The notes under the pieces were generated by a model. It was not told where the DNA came from. It was given only the letters and a program-made list of their open reading frames with translations, and did not search any database. Below are positions 9,477 through 18,482 of a stretch of DNA of 64,000 bases, in pieces. The position numbers and the translations under genes were made by a program. The stretch is taken from the NCBI RefSeq assembly GCF_014205225.1, contig NZ_JACHNB010000001.1, positions 7,855,501 to 7,919,500 of the forward strand. The letters are read 5' to 3'. Numbering within the stretch: the first letter of the stretch is position 1; every line of letters starts with the position of its first letter. This DNA comes from Actinoplanes octamycinicus. GTDB lineage: Bacteria > Actinomycetota > Actinomycetes > Mycobacteriales > Micromonosporaceae.

Positions 9477-10765
9477 TGACCCTCTCCGACTCCCCCGCCT
9501 CGCTCGAGGACCTGCTGCGGGACGCGGTGCTCAGCGACGGTCCGCTGGCCGAGGTGCTGACCGCGCAGCTGACCCGGCTCCTCGGAGCGATCGAGGAGAT
9601 CACCTACGGCACCAGCATCGATGTGGCCCGCGCGCGCGGCGACGTCCGGCCCGACCAGGAGGCGACGATGGCCCGCGGCAACGCGCTGTCCCAGCGGTTG
9701 AAGGGAATCTTCCACGGCCGGCGCGGCGCCGGGAAGCCGGCCGGGGCGGACCCGGCGACGCAGCCGGTCCCTCAGGTGCACTCGGCGCAGCCGCCGGAGG
9801 AGAAGCCGCGGCCGTCGCCGGAGGAGAAGCCGCGGCCGTCGCCGGTCGCCCGCACCGGCGCGCTGGACCGGCGGCAGATGGACGTCCGGGTCGAGCGGAT
9901 GCTGCAGTCCTTCGCCGACAGCTCGCCGGTGCACGCCGCGCTCGGCGCCGAGCCGCTGCACGGCCGGACCATCGCCCAGCAGTGGACGTCGTTCCACCTG
10001 GGCCTGCTGCGCCTGCCCCGGGCGCAGGCCGACGACTGGCGCGAGCAGGTCCGCGACTGCATCCCGGAGGAGTACCTGAAACCCACCGCGGGCTGGTGGG
10101 AGCTGTGCGCCGACATCCCGGCGCCGACCGTCCTGGTGCCCGCCTACCACGACCAGCCGGGCGTGGTGGCCTGGCAGGAGGCGCTGCCCGACAAGATCGT
10201 GGAGAGCGCGCTCGGCGACCGGGTGCACACCTACCACCGGCTCGCCGCGATCGCCTCGCAGGTGCTCTGGGTCGCCGCGCAGGACAAGTCGGCGCTCTAC
10301 GCGACCAAGGCGGGCCTGGTCCCGGCGCAGGCCGCGCTCACCGACTTCCAGCAGACCCTGCGCGAGCGGCTGACGACCTACCGCAGCGCGGAGAGCGGGC
10401 CGGCCGGCAAGACCGTGGTGGTCCGGGCCGCGCAGCTGGCCGAGGTGCTGCGCTCGGTGGTGCATCAGCCGTCGCCCGCGCCGGAGAGCTGGTGGGCCGG
10501 GGTGCGCACGGAGATGATGACCTTCGTCCGGCAGACCGCCATCCGGCACGCCCCGAACCTGCGGGTGAAGGAGATCAGCGTCCGGGAGGTCTACGCCGAC
10601 CTGGCCAACAACAAGGAGGTCGACCCGGACGACGACATCGCGCTGCACGCCACCGACCGGGCCGACGTCGGCCGGATCTTCGACTGTCTGAAGCCGAGCC
10701 TGCTCGAGGACCACAACCGCGTCTACCGGCCCGGCCGGGTGATCTACGGCGGGGAGGGGCGATGA
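9476..10765 (+). CDS. unknown protein between Hsp70-like and vWA genes
   Basis: 429 residues; ATG overlaps the previous stop as TGATG. Three parts can be seen: a helical N-terminus (1-90), a Pro/Glu/Lys-rich linker (about 95-135) with a duplicated PEEKPRPS octapeptide, and a helical C-terminal domain (about 140-429) rich in Trp and Asp. No signal peptide or membrane helix, no catalytic motif I recognise. The linker layout suggests a two-domain adaptor. The stop overlaps the vWA gene start (ATGA). I cannot assign a family. Confidence 0.82.
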   Translation: MTLSDSPASLEDLLRDAVLSDGPLAEVLTAQLTRLLGAIEEITYGTSIDVARARGDVRPDQEATMARGNALSQRLKGIFHGRRGAGKPAGADPATQPVPQVHSAQPPEEKPRPSPEEKPRPSPVARTGALDRRQMDVRVERMLQSFADSSPVHAALGAEPLHGRTIAQQWTSFHLGLLRLPRAQADDWREQVRDCIPEEYLKPTAGWWELCADIPAPTVLVPAYHDQPGVVAWQEALPDKIVESALGDRVHTYHRLAAIASQVLWVAAQDKSALYATKAGLVPAQAALTDFQQTLRERLTTYRSAESGPAGKTVVVRAAQLAEVLRSVVHQPSPAPESWWAGVRTEMMTFVRQTAIRHAPNLRVKEISVREVYADLANNKEVDPDDDIALHATDRADVGRIFDCLKPSLLEDHNRVYRPGRVIYGGEGR

Positions 10766-12267
10766 CCGTGCTGGCCGCCACGCGACGGCTGATCGCGTAC
10801 GCCGGAATCCTGATCCTGATCCTGATGACGCCCGCGCCGGCCGCCGCCGAACCGGCGCCCACGCCGCTCCCCGAGGTGCTGCGCGCGCTGCGCACCGACA
10901 ACCTGCCGGCCGACTACGTGGTGCTGCTGGACGTCTCCTCGTCCATGCAGCCGACCGGCGGCCCGGATCTCTACACCCGCGCCCAGCGGGCACTCCGCCC
11001 GCTGCTCGACGCCCTGGACCCGGTCGACCGGCTACACCTGTTCGCCTTCGCCGACCGGCCGGACCCGAAGTTCACCGCCGCGATCGGCGACGCCGGCGCC
11101 GGTGTGCTGGGCCGGCTGCCGGCCCGGGCCGAGGGCGGGCGGACCGACATCGGCGCGGCGATCGAGGCGGCCCTGGACACCATCGACCTGCCGGACGCGA
11201 CCGACCCGGCGACCGTCGTGCTGCTGACCGACGGCAAGCAGGACGCGCCGGCCACCTCGAAGTACGCCGGCGACCTGGACGCCGCGATCACCCGGCTGCG
11301 CGCTCAGGCCGCCGGGGTGGAGCGGCGCCGCCCGGTCCGCGCGCTGGGCATCCCGCTGACCGGGCAGACCGACGTGGCGCTGCTGGACCGGGTCTTCGAC
11401 GACACCGTGCTGATGGATCTGCCGCCCGAGCAGGTCGGCGACTACCTGGGCAAGGTCGGCGCCCGGGTGGCGGTGGCCAAGGCCGCCGCGCTGGTCGCCC
11501 GGGACAAACCGGCGATCACCCTGACCCCGGATCAAACCCGCCTTTCGGTACGCGACGAGCCCGTCACGGTCACCGTCCAGGTCCGCAACCAGGCCGCCAA
11601 GGTCCCGCTGACGGTGACCCTGCGGGCGGCCGCCGACGGCGTGTCCCTGCCGGTCGAGGTGCTCACCGGGGAGACCACCATCGCGCCCGGCGCCGAACAG
11701 GCCATGCGGGTGCGCGTCGGCCCGGCGAGCGAGACCGGCTTCTGGATCGGCGGCGAGCGCTCCACCTCGGGCACCCTGGGCATCGAGGCCACGGTCGGCT
11801 CACCCTGGCGCGACGTGATCGTGCAGGACCTGGGCGGGAGGTTCGCCCCGCCGCCGGCCCGGGCGGCGCTCCCGGTCCAGGCCGTCGCGACCGGCTTCTC
11901 GCCGTGGTACCTCGTCTTCCTGGTCCTCGCCGTGGCGGTGGTGGCCGGGCTGGCCTGGCGGGCCCGCCGCAACCACTGGCGGCCGATGGGCGGGGGCTAC
12001 CTGACCGTCACCGAGCAGGGTTCCGGCTCCTACCGGCAGTTGCTCTCCGGCCGCAAGGTCGCCATCCCGTCGTCGCACGGCTCCGGGACGGCGCCGAAGG
12101 GCACCGGCACGGTCCGCGCCTTCCGGCAGAAGAAGCAGGTCGGCGCCGGCACCGAGCTGGTCTTGCGGATCGACTGGAAGCGGGCCGGCCGGCGCCACAA
12201 GGTCATCTGCCGGCCGCGGCAGACCAAGCCGCTCACCGACGGCACCACCTTCACCTACCAACCCTGA
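10762..12267 (+). CDS. membrane-anchored von Willebrand factor A protein
   Basis: 501 residues. N-terminal signal peptide (hydrophobic core about 9-23, then APAAAEPAP). A vWA domain starts at about residue 50: the MIDAS motif D57-V-S-S-S61 and the second metal motif LLTDGK (D157) are both intact, so a metal-dependent adhesion function is expected. A beta-rich, Ig-like region follows (about 250-375). A single membrane helix lies at about 381-401 (WYLVFLVLAVAVVAGLAW), then a basic roughly 95-residue cytoplasmic tail. Topology would put vWA outside and the tail inside, where it could contact the Hsp70-like and tubulin-like partners. It overlaps the previous gene by ATGA. Confidence 0.93.
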   Translation: MTVLAATRRLIAYAGILILILMTPAPAAAEPAPTPLPEVLRALRTDNLPADYVVLLDVSSSMQPTGGPDLYTRAQRALRPLLDALDPVDRLHLFAFADRPDPKFTAAIGDAGAGVLGRLPARAEGGRTDIGAAIEAALDTIDLPDATDPATVVLLTDGKQDAPATSKYAGDLDAAITRLRAQAAGVERRRPVRALGIPLTGQTDVALLDRVFDDTVLMDLPPEQVGDYLGKVGARVAVAKAAALVARDKPAITLTPDQTRLSVRDEPVTVTVQVRNQAAKVPLTVTLRAAADGVSLPVEVLTGETTIAPGAEQAMRVRVGPASETGFWIGGERSTSGTLGIEATVGSPWRDVIVQDLGGRFAPPPARAALPVQAVATGFSPWYLVFLVLAVAVVAGLAWRARRNHWRPMGGGYLTVTEQGSGSYRQLLSGRKVAIPSSHGSGTAPKGTGTVRAFRQKKQVGAGTELVLRIDWKRAGRRHKVICRPRQTKPLTDGTTFTYQP

Positions 12268-12283
12268 CCTCGGAGGTTCCCTC

Positions 12284-15200
12284 GTGCTTCCCGCACTGGT
12301 GATCGGGCTCGGCGGCACCGGGAGCGCCGCCGCGGCCCACTTGAAGGCCCGGCTCGCGACCGAGCAGCGCTGGCAGGACCTGGACCGGGACGCGTCCGCC
12401 CCGGCCCGCGGCGACAGCCGTCCCTACGACTGGCCGATCCTGCTGCGCGCGCTGGACGTGGACCGGCGCAACCGGCCCCGGGTGGACGGCCTGAGCCTCG
12501 ACGCGGACGTGGAGGACCTCTATCTGAACGGCTCGATCGGCGGCATGATCGACAAGATCCGGCAGGGCCGGGAGACCGCCGAGGCGTTCTACCCGACCGT
12601 GGTGCCGTGGTTCGGCCCGGAGGACGCCCGCCGGATCCGCGACGACGAGGCGCTCGACTTCCTCAGCGAGGGGGCCGGGCAGATCCGCTCGTTCGGCCGG
12701 CTGTCGTTCTTCGCCGACGTGCTCGGCTCGGCCCCGGTCACCAAGCGCCTGGAGGACGCGCTCGACCAGCTCACCCGGGTGCACGCGGACGTCACGCCGA
12801 ACATCTACATCATCACCTCGACGGCCGGCGGCACCGGCGCCGGCATCCTGCTCGACGTGCTGGCCACCCTGCAGCGGATGCGCCAGGCGCACGGCGCGGA
12901 CTTCTCGGTCACCCTGTTCTGCGTGCTCTCCGGCGCGTTCCGCAAGCGGCTGGACGGGCCGCAGCGGCAGCGCAGCGAGGCCAACGGCTACGCCCTGCTG
13001 CGCGAGCTGGACCGGCTGATGCACGTGGGCCGGGAGCATCCGGCCGACTTCCGCTGGGCGCCGCGCGACGCGCACCAGATGACCGCCGCGCCGGTGCAGT
13101 ACACCTACTTCATCGACGGCCGGCGGTCCCGCTCGGCGGCCCGGCGGCTGGAGGGCTTCGGCCCGGAGACGGTCTCCCCGGTCGCCGTCGCCGACGCCGT
13201 CTACGCCCACCTGCTGCCCACCGTCGGCGCCGCGTTCAGCAGCTACCGGGTCAACGCCCGGCAGTACCGGCAGGGCGCCACCGACCTGTACTCGACGTTC
13301 GGCGTCTACATGATCGAGTACGCCTGGGAGCCGGTGATCCGCGGCCTGGTCAGCCGGGCCGCGCTGGAGGTGCTGCAGCAGCTGCCGGCCAAGGCGGCCC
13401 GCTCGCTCGGCGACGACGTCAGCCAGTTCCTGCTCGGCTCGATGGACATCCCGGACGCCGACGGGGCGCTGCCGCCGCCGGTGCTGCAGGAGCTGGACAG
13501 CGAGCCGGCCCGGGAGGGGCTGCTCGGGCCGACGGTCAGCTGGCTGCAGTCGCGCGACGGCGGCGTGCCGTACCCGGAGGCGCCGAACCTGCTGCTGCCG
13601 TTCGAGGACATCACCTCGTTCCGCACCGACCACCGCGGGCAGGTGGTGATCGACCGGACCCAGGAGACGGTGCGGGCGTTCTGGGGCGACCGGGACGTGC
13701 CGCTGGCCCTGAAGACCCGGCAGCAGTGGCACCCGGTCGCCGGGCACCACGAGAAGCTGATCGACCAGGACTGGGCGGTGGCGCTGCGCGGCGCGGTGGC
13801 CCGGGTGATGTCCCGGCGCGACGGCGGCCCGCGGACCGGCCTGGCCTTCCTCGACCTGATCCGGGACCGGCTGGAGATGTACCGGGCCCGGGTGGAGAAC
13901 GCGCCCCGGCAGGACCCGGCGCACCTCAAGGCGGCCCGCGACTACGCCGAGGAGAAGGCCCGCGAGGACCGCGGCTTCCGGCGCGGCCGGCACCAGCTCG
14001 ACTACCTGGGCGCCGAGTACGCCCTGCTGCTCGCCCACATCCAGGCCGACTGCCACGAGCGCACGCTGCGGATGCTGGACCGGATGGCGCAGGAGGTGAA
14101 CGCGGTCCGGGGCGAGACCGACCGGTGGCGGGCGACCGTGGACGACGCGGCGCAGGCCCTGGCCCAGCAGATCGAGGACGTCCGCAAGGAGCGCCGGGAC
14201 GCCGAGAAGTTCCCGCTGCGCCATGTGGTCCCGCAGGTCGACGACCGGGACACCGAGCAGTGGCTCTACGAGCGGTCGGTCAGCTCGCTGGACACCGTCG
14301 CCGAGGCGATGGCCTGGCGGGTGACGACCGGCCCCGGCGGCCGGCCCGGCCTGGTCCTGGCCGGCGCGCGGCCGGCGCCGCCGGTCGACCAGGTGATCGA
14401 CGCGCTGGCCGCGCGGGCCCGGCCGATCTTCGCGCCGCTGCGCCGGCTGTCCGTCTTCGAGCTGCTGGAACGCGGCGGGCGGACCGCCGACGACATCGGC
14501 AAGGAACTCAAGGACGGCGCCGACTGGCTGGTCGACTACGACACCGACGAGCACCTGCGGCTGGTCAACCAGTCGCCGGACGACGACGACCCGCACCAGA
14601 AGATGCACTACGCGTTCGCCGCGCTGCCCGCGGCCGCGATGCCCGGCGCGCGACTGAGCCGGGAACTCTGGGAGTACCTGGGCCAGCAGCAGGTCGACCT
14701 GAACAACATCGTGCCGTCCGCGGAGTCCGCGGACCGGCCGGTCACCGACAAGATCATGCTGTTCGCGTCCTGGCACTCGCTGCGGCTGGCCGCCTTCGAC
14801 GGCTTCAACGACCTGCGCCGCTCCTACGAGGACCGGCGCGCGGTCCCGCCGTCGCCGCACGTGATCGCCGAGGAGAAGAACGCCGCCCTGCTCGAAGCCA
14901 AGTCCGAGGACCTGGTCGGGGTCGGCGTGCTGGCCCGGCCGCTGCCCCGACTGACCGGCGACAACCTGCTGCTGTGCCGCGACTTCGACCTGCTCACCGC
15001 GGCCGCGGTGGCGCTGGCCAACGAACGGCTCGCCCCGATGTTCCCGCCCGGCGACTCGGAACAGGTGCTCGGCTGGCAGACCCGCTCGCACCGCGGCGAG
15101 CCGGGCCAGGAACTGGGCGACGAGGCCCGGCTCGGCCGGCTGCTGAAGCACCTGATGACCGCCGGCACCAAGCTCGCCGAGATCCGCCGGGCCGCGGTCC

Positions 15201-15349
15201 TCGCCGCCGCCGAGGAGGCGGTCCGCGACCTGGACTGGGAGTACGGGACGCAGCGCTTCTACGGCCTGCCGCCGGCGTACCGGATCGATCCGGCGCTGTG
15301 GCAGCTGCTGACCGTGGCCGCCTACGTGTTCATCGACAAGCAGAAGTGA
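12284..15349 (+). CDS. tubulin-like GTPase-fold protein
   Basis: 1021 residues from GTG at 12284 behind GGAGG. The N-terminus LPALVIGLGGTGS (G8-S13) matches the first nucleotide loop of the tubulin/FtsZ fold, and STAGGTGAGILLDVL (about 179-193) matches the tubulin signature GGGTG(S/T)G. This is the arrangement of the 'tubulin-like' family of large bacterial proteins (Pfam Tubulin_2 type). The remaining 750 residues are helical with charged coiled-coil-like stretches near 590-650. No signal peptide. Last gene of the operon; whether it polymerises cannot be read from sequence. It converges on a DUF2238 gene with only 18 bp between stops. Confidence 0.9.
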   Translation: MLPALVIGLGGTGSAAAAHLKARLATEQRWQDLDRDASAPARGDSRPYDWPILLRALDVDRRNRPRVDGLSLDADVEDLYLNGSIGGMIDKIRQGRETAEAFYPTVVPWFGPEDARRIRDDEALDFLSEGAGQIRSFGRLSFFADVLGSAPVTKRLEDALDQLTRVHADVTPNIYIITSTAGGTGAGILLDVLATLQRMRQAHGADFSVTLFCVLSGAFRKRLDGPQRQRSEANGYALLRELDRLMHVGREHPADFRWAPRDAHQMTAAPVQYTYFIDGRRSRSAARRLEGFGPETVSPVAVADAVYAHLLPTVGAAFSSYRVNARQYRQGATDLYSTFGVYMIEYAWEPVIRGLVSRAALEVLQQLPAKAARSLGDDVSQFLLGSMDIPDADGALPPPVLQELDSEPAREGLLGPTVSWLQSRDGGVPYPEAPNLLLPFEDITSFRTDHRGQVVIDRTQETVRAFWGDRDVPLALKTRQQWHPVAGHHEKLIDQDWAVALRGAVARVMSRRDGGPRTGLAFLDLIRDRLEMYRARVENAPRQDPAHLKAARDYAEEKAREDRGFRRGRHQLDYLGAEYALLLAHIQADCHERTLRMLDRMAQEVNAVRGETDRWRATVDDAAQALAQQIEDVRKERRDAEKFPLRHVVPQVDDRDTEQWLYERSVSSLDTVAEAMAWRVTTGPGGRPGLVLAGARPAPPVDQVIDALAARARPIFAPLRRLSVFELLERGGRTADDIGKELKDGADWLVDYDTDEHLRLVNQSPDDDDPHQKMHYAFAALPAAAMPGARLSRELWEYLGQQQVDLNNIVPSAESADRPVTDKIMLFASWHSLRLAAFDGFNDLRRSYEDRRAVPPSPHVIAEEKNAALLEAKSEDLVGVGVLARPLPRLTGDNLLLCRDFDLLTAAAVALANERLAPMFPPGDSEQVLGWQTRSHRGEPGQELGDEARLGRLLKHLMTAGTKLAEIRRAAVLAAAEEAVRDLDWEYGTQRFYGLPPAYRIDPALWQLLTVAAYVFIDKQK

Positions 15350-15367
15350 CCGGGGCGATCCGGGCGG

Positions 15368-16021
15368 TCAGACCGGCGCCGCCCGGGTCGCCGCGGGACG
15401 CAGCTCGCGCAGCTGCCGGTCGTGCACCCGGCTGAGCAGCAGCAGGCTGACGCTCGCGCCGACGCCGGCCATGAACATGTCCCACTGGGTGTCCCAGACG
15501 TCGCCCTGGGTGCCCAGGAAGTCGTCCGCCGAGGAGCCACCGACCACCGCGGCCAGCCACTCGAACAGCTCCCAGGTGGCGCTGACCGCCATCACCACGC
15601 AGATCACCAGCGCGCTGAGCCAGCGGCCGGGCCGCAACGGCGTCCGGCGCAGCAGGATCTCCCGGGCCACGACGGCCGGCACGAAGCCCTGCATGAAGTG
15701 GCCGAACCGGTCGTACGGGTTGCGGGCCAGGCCGAGCACGTCGCGCACCCAGTCACCGGCCGGCACCTCGGCGTAGGTCCAGTGGCCGCCGATCATCAGG
15801 ACCAGCGCGTGGGCCAGGATCAACCGATAGGCCAGCGGGGTGAGCGGAAACCTGCGGTAGGTGAGCACCAGGACCACCGCCCCGACCAGCGCCGCGAACA
15901 CCTCCAGGAACCAGGTGCCCAGCGACGTGGCGCCGATCGCCGAGACCACCAGGGCGACCAGGCCCACGGCCAGCAGGACGGCGGGCTCACGGCGTCGCGG
16001 CGCCGCGGAGGGTGTGATCAC
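15368..16021 (-). CDS. DUF2238/YjdF-type integral membrane protein
   Basis: 217 residues with five to six hydrophobic helices, a conserved ARNPYDRFGHFMQGF motif and WDTQWDMFMAGVG near the C-terminus, both characteristic of the DUF2238 (YjdF-like) inner-membrane family. Function is unknown. The GTG at 16021 was chosen because it lies directly before the Pro/Arg-rich cytoplasmic tip and first helix; longer readings run through non-conserved Arg-rich sequence. Convergent with the tubulin-like gene. Confidence 0.85.
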   Translation of the reverse strand: MITPSAAPRRREPAVLLAVGLVALVVSAIGATSLGTWFLEVFAALVGAVVLVLTYRRFPLTPLAYRLILAHALVLMIGGHWTYAEVPAGDWVRDVLGLARNPYDRFGHFMQGFVPAVVAREILLRRTPLRPGRWLSALVICVVMAVSATWELFEWLAAVVGGSSADDFLGTQGDVWDTQWDMFMAGVGASVSLLLLSRVHDRQLRELRPAATRAAPV

Positions 16022-16062
16022 CGCGCCATTCTGCCGGACCACCGCCACCGGGGGAACGCCGG

Positions 16063-16854
16063 TCAGGCCAGCCAGCCGCGGTAGAGCAGCTCCTCCGGGA
16101 GCCGGGCGGCGAGCGCCGCCCAGGTCTCCCGCCAGGCTCGGCGGATCAGGCTCGGTGGCCAGTCGGCGCGCAGCTCCGGCGGCACGAGCGGGTCCGGGCG
16201 CATCGCCCGTTCCAGGGCGTCGGCCAGCCGCAGCTGGTGCGCCAGCACGGCGGGCACCCCCGAGTCGGTGGCGGTGCGCGCCCGCGCCACCGCCCGCTCC
16301 ACCACGGTGTAACCGGCGATGATCGGCGCGGCCGGCCAGAGCAGCTCGGCGATCGCGGTGGGCTCGGTGACGCCCCGGACGTCGAGCGTGCTCGCGGCGG
16401 CCCGGACCAGGTGCCCGGCGTGCGCGGCGCCGAGCAGCGGACCCAGGTCGTGCGGGCTGAGGTAGAGGCCGGTGGAGACCGGTGCGGCGCCGGCCTCGGT
16501 GAGCTCGCGCCGCAGCGCGTCCCGCACCGTACGGTCGGACTCCGGCACGCTGACCGCGAGCAGGTGCCACCGGCCGTCCCACCGGGTCTGCCCGTGGTCC
16601 TGGCCGAGCGCGAGGCGCAGCGCCAGCCGGTCGCGGCCGAGACGGGCCCGGCCGGCGTCGGTGAGGGCGATGGCGCCGCGCCGGCCCCGCCCGGTCTGGA
16701 CGATCTCGCCGGTGGCGGTCATCCGCCGGATGGTCAGCCGGACCGGCTGGTCGTCCAGGCCGGCGGCGTTCGCGGTGTCGTAGAGCAGGTCCAGCGGGGC
16801 CGCGCCGTCGGTGGGCAGGAACGCCTCGACGACCGTCCGGGGCGTGGGGGTCAC
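16063..16854 (-). CDS. PaaX-family transcriptional regulator
   Basis: 263 residues from the GTG at 16854, which overlaps the stop of the upstream acetyltransferase (GTGA). The N-terminus TPRTVVEAFLPTDG followed by a winged-helix-like segment and TGLYLSPHDLGPLL matches the PaaX family (regulators first known from phenylacetate catabolism). No phenylacetate genes are nearby, so the ligand is unknown. It probably regulates its own operon with the GNAT gene and possibly the divergent hydrolase. Confidence 0.85.
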   Translation of the reverse strand: MTPTPRTVVEAFLPTDGAAPLDLLYDTANAAGLDDQPVRLTIRRMTATGEIVQTGRGRRGAIALTDAGRARLGRDRLALRLALGQDHGQTRWDGRWHLLAVSVPESDRTVRDALRRELTEAGAAPVSTGLYLSPHDLGPLLGAAHAGHLVRAAASTLDVRGVTEPTAIAELLWPAAPIIAGYTVVERAVARARTATDSGVPAVLAHQLRLADALERAMRPDPLVPPELRADWPPSLIRRAWRETWAALAARLPEELLYRGWLA

Positions 16855-17441
16855 TCGGCGGCCCGCTTGCGCATCGTGGTGAAGCGCTGGAAGCCGTAAA
16901 CGTGCCCGAGGGCGCCGAGCGAGCCCTCGCTGACGGTGCGGAACCCGAGCCGCCGGTACAACGCCTCGGCGCGCGGGTTGGTGTCGACCACGGAGAGCTG
17001 CACCCACTCATCATGGTGCCGGCGGGCCCAGCCACCGGCGGCGGACAGCAGCGCGGAGCCGACCCCGCGCCCGCGCTGGGCAGCGGCCACGCAGATCCCG
17101 TCGAGGACCAGCACCCCGGGCCGCTCCGGCCGGTCCAGCGGGGCGAGGACCAGCAGCGCGCGCAGCGCGGCCGGGGCGCCGAGCCGCTGCCGCAGGCGCG
17201 ACCAGGAGAGGTCGGCCGCGCCCCGGCCGTCGTGGTGGTAGCCGCACACGCCGACCACCTCGCCGCCGCTGCGGGCCACCAGCATCCGGTCGGCGCGCAG
17301 CGCGGCGGTCACCTGCGCGGCCCCGGCGGCGCTGTCGCCGAAGGCGGGGCGCAGCTTGCGGCCGAACGCCTCCCAGTAGAGCGCGCCGGCCCGCTCGCGC
17401 TCCGCCTCGGTGAATCCCTGCCCGATCGCCAGTGTTGTCAT
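16851..17441 (-). CDS. GNAT-family N-acetyltransferase
   Basis: 196 residues. The acetyl-CoA loop is QRGRGVGSALL (R/QxxGxG/A), preceded by LDGICVAA and followed by LSVVDTNPRAEALYRRLGFRTV, the usual GNAT C-terminal half. Substrate cannot be deduced. Translationally coupled to the PaaX-type regulator downstream and divergent from an alpha/beta-hydrolase with a 30-bp gap. Confidence 0.9.
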   Translation of the reverse strand: MTTLAIGQGFTEAERERAGALYWEAFGRKLRPAFGDSAAGAAQVTAALRADRMLVARSGGEVVGVCGYHHDGRGAADLSWSRLRQRLGAPAALRALLVLAPLDRPERPGVLVLDGICVAAAQRGRGVGSALLSAAGGWARRHHDEWVQLSVVDTNPRAEALYRRLGFRTVSEGSLGALGHVYGFQRFTTMRKRAAE

Positions 17442-17451
17442 GCGCTTGATT

Positions 17452-17487
17452 CTATCGCATACGCTACGACCGTGCGAAAGACGATAG
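17452..17487. promoter_or_regulatory. inverted repeat CTATCG/CGATAG in divergent gap
   Basis: CTATCG at 17452-17457 and its complement CGATAG at 17482-17487 flank the 30-bp region between the GNAT-PaaX operon and the hydrolase. The right arm lies inside the first codons of the hydrolase. It could be an operator for the PaaX-type regulator; this is inference from position only. Confidence 0.3.
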
Positions 17488-18482
17488 TTATTCGAGTGTT
17501 GTGCGCGGTGGTCCTGCTGCTCGGCGCGGCCGTCGCCGTGACCCTGGCCGGCAACGATTTCCGGATGCGCGAGCGGCGGCTGAGCGTGCCGGTGGCCGGC
17601 GGCCGCCTGGACGCCGTGCTGACGCTGCCGCCGCACGACCCGGCCCGCGGGCTGGTCGTGATGATCCACGGGGACGGGCCGGTCGAGGCGACCCACGACG
17701 GGCTGTACCGGCCGTGGTTCGAGGCGGCCGCCGACGCCGGCTTCGCCACGCTGTCCTGGAGCAAGCCGGGGGTCGGCGGCTCCACCGGTGACTGGCTGGC
17801 GCAGAGCATGGCCGACCGGGCTGCCGAGGCCGGCGCCGTCCTCGACCAGGTGCGCGGGCAGCCGGACGTCCCGCGCGGCCCGGTGGTGCTCTGGGGCGCC
17901 AGCCAGGCCGGCTGGGTGCTCCCCAAGATCGCCGCGGAGCGGGCCGACGTCACCGCCGTGGTGGCGGCCGGGCCCGCGATCAACTGGCTGCGCCAGGGCC
18001 GCTACCACCTGCTCGCCGAGCTGGACCACGACGGCGCGGACGCCGCCGAGCGGGAGCGGGCCATCGCGGTCAGCGACCGCACCCGGCAGTTGCTGAGCGA
18101 GCACGCCGGCTACGACGCCTACCGGATCGGCAGCGGCGACCCGGAGCCGATGAGCGCGGCCCGGTGGGGCTTCGTGAGCCGCAACTACACCGCGGACGCC
18201 ACGGCCGACCTGCGCGCCATGGCCGGCCGGCGGCTGCCGGTGCTGCTCCTGCTGGGCCGGCACGACCGCAACGTGGACACCGAGGAGACCGCGACCACGT
18301 ACCGGCGGATTCTCGGCGACCGGGTGACCGTCACCCGCGTCGACGGCATGCACTCGCTGGCCCGGCCGGTGATGGAGGACTCCGACGCGGTCGGCCTGGC
18401 CACCGCGGTCGTGTGGCCGCGAGCCCTGCTCGCGCCCGAGGTGCTCGGCACCTACCGCGACTACCTGCGAGCGTTGCGGTGA
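17472..18482 (+). CDS. alpha/beta-hydrolase with N-terminal membrane anchor
   Basis: 336 residues from GTG. An N-terminal hydrophobic segment (about 5-26) is a signal anchor or uncleaved signal peptide. The hydrolase core shows the oxyanion strand VVMIHGDGP, nucleophile elbow WGASQAG, acid in LLGRHDRNVD and histidine in DGMHSLARP, so the Ser-Asp-His triad is complete. It resembles dienelactone-hydrolase/acyl-peptidase-like esterases; substrate unknown. The 3' end overlaps the convergent ankyrin gene by 22 bp. Confidence 0.88.
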   Translation: MRKTIVIRVLCAVVLLLGAAVAVTLAGNDFRMRERRLSVPVAGGRLDAVLTLPPHDPARGLVVMIHGDGPVEATHDGLYRPWFEAAADAGFATLSWSKPGVGGSTGDWLAQSMADRAAEAGAVLDQVRGQPDVPRGPVVLWGASQAGWVLPKIAAERADVTAVVAAGPAINWLRQGRYHLLAELDHDGADAAERERAIAVSDRTRQLLSEHAGYDAYRIGSGDPEPMSAARWGFVSRNYTADATADLRAMAGRRLPVLLLLGRHDRNVDTEETATTYRRILGDRVTVTRVDGMHSLARPVMEDSDAVGLATAVVWPRALLAPEVLGTYRDYLRALR

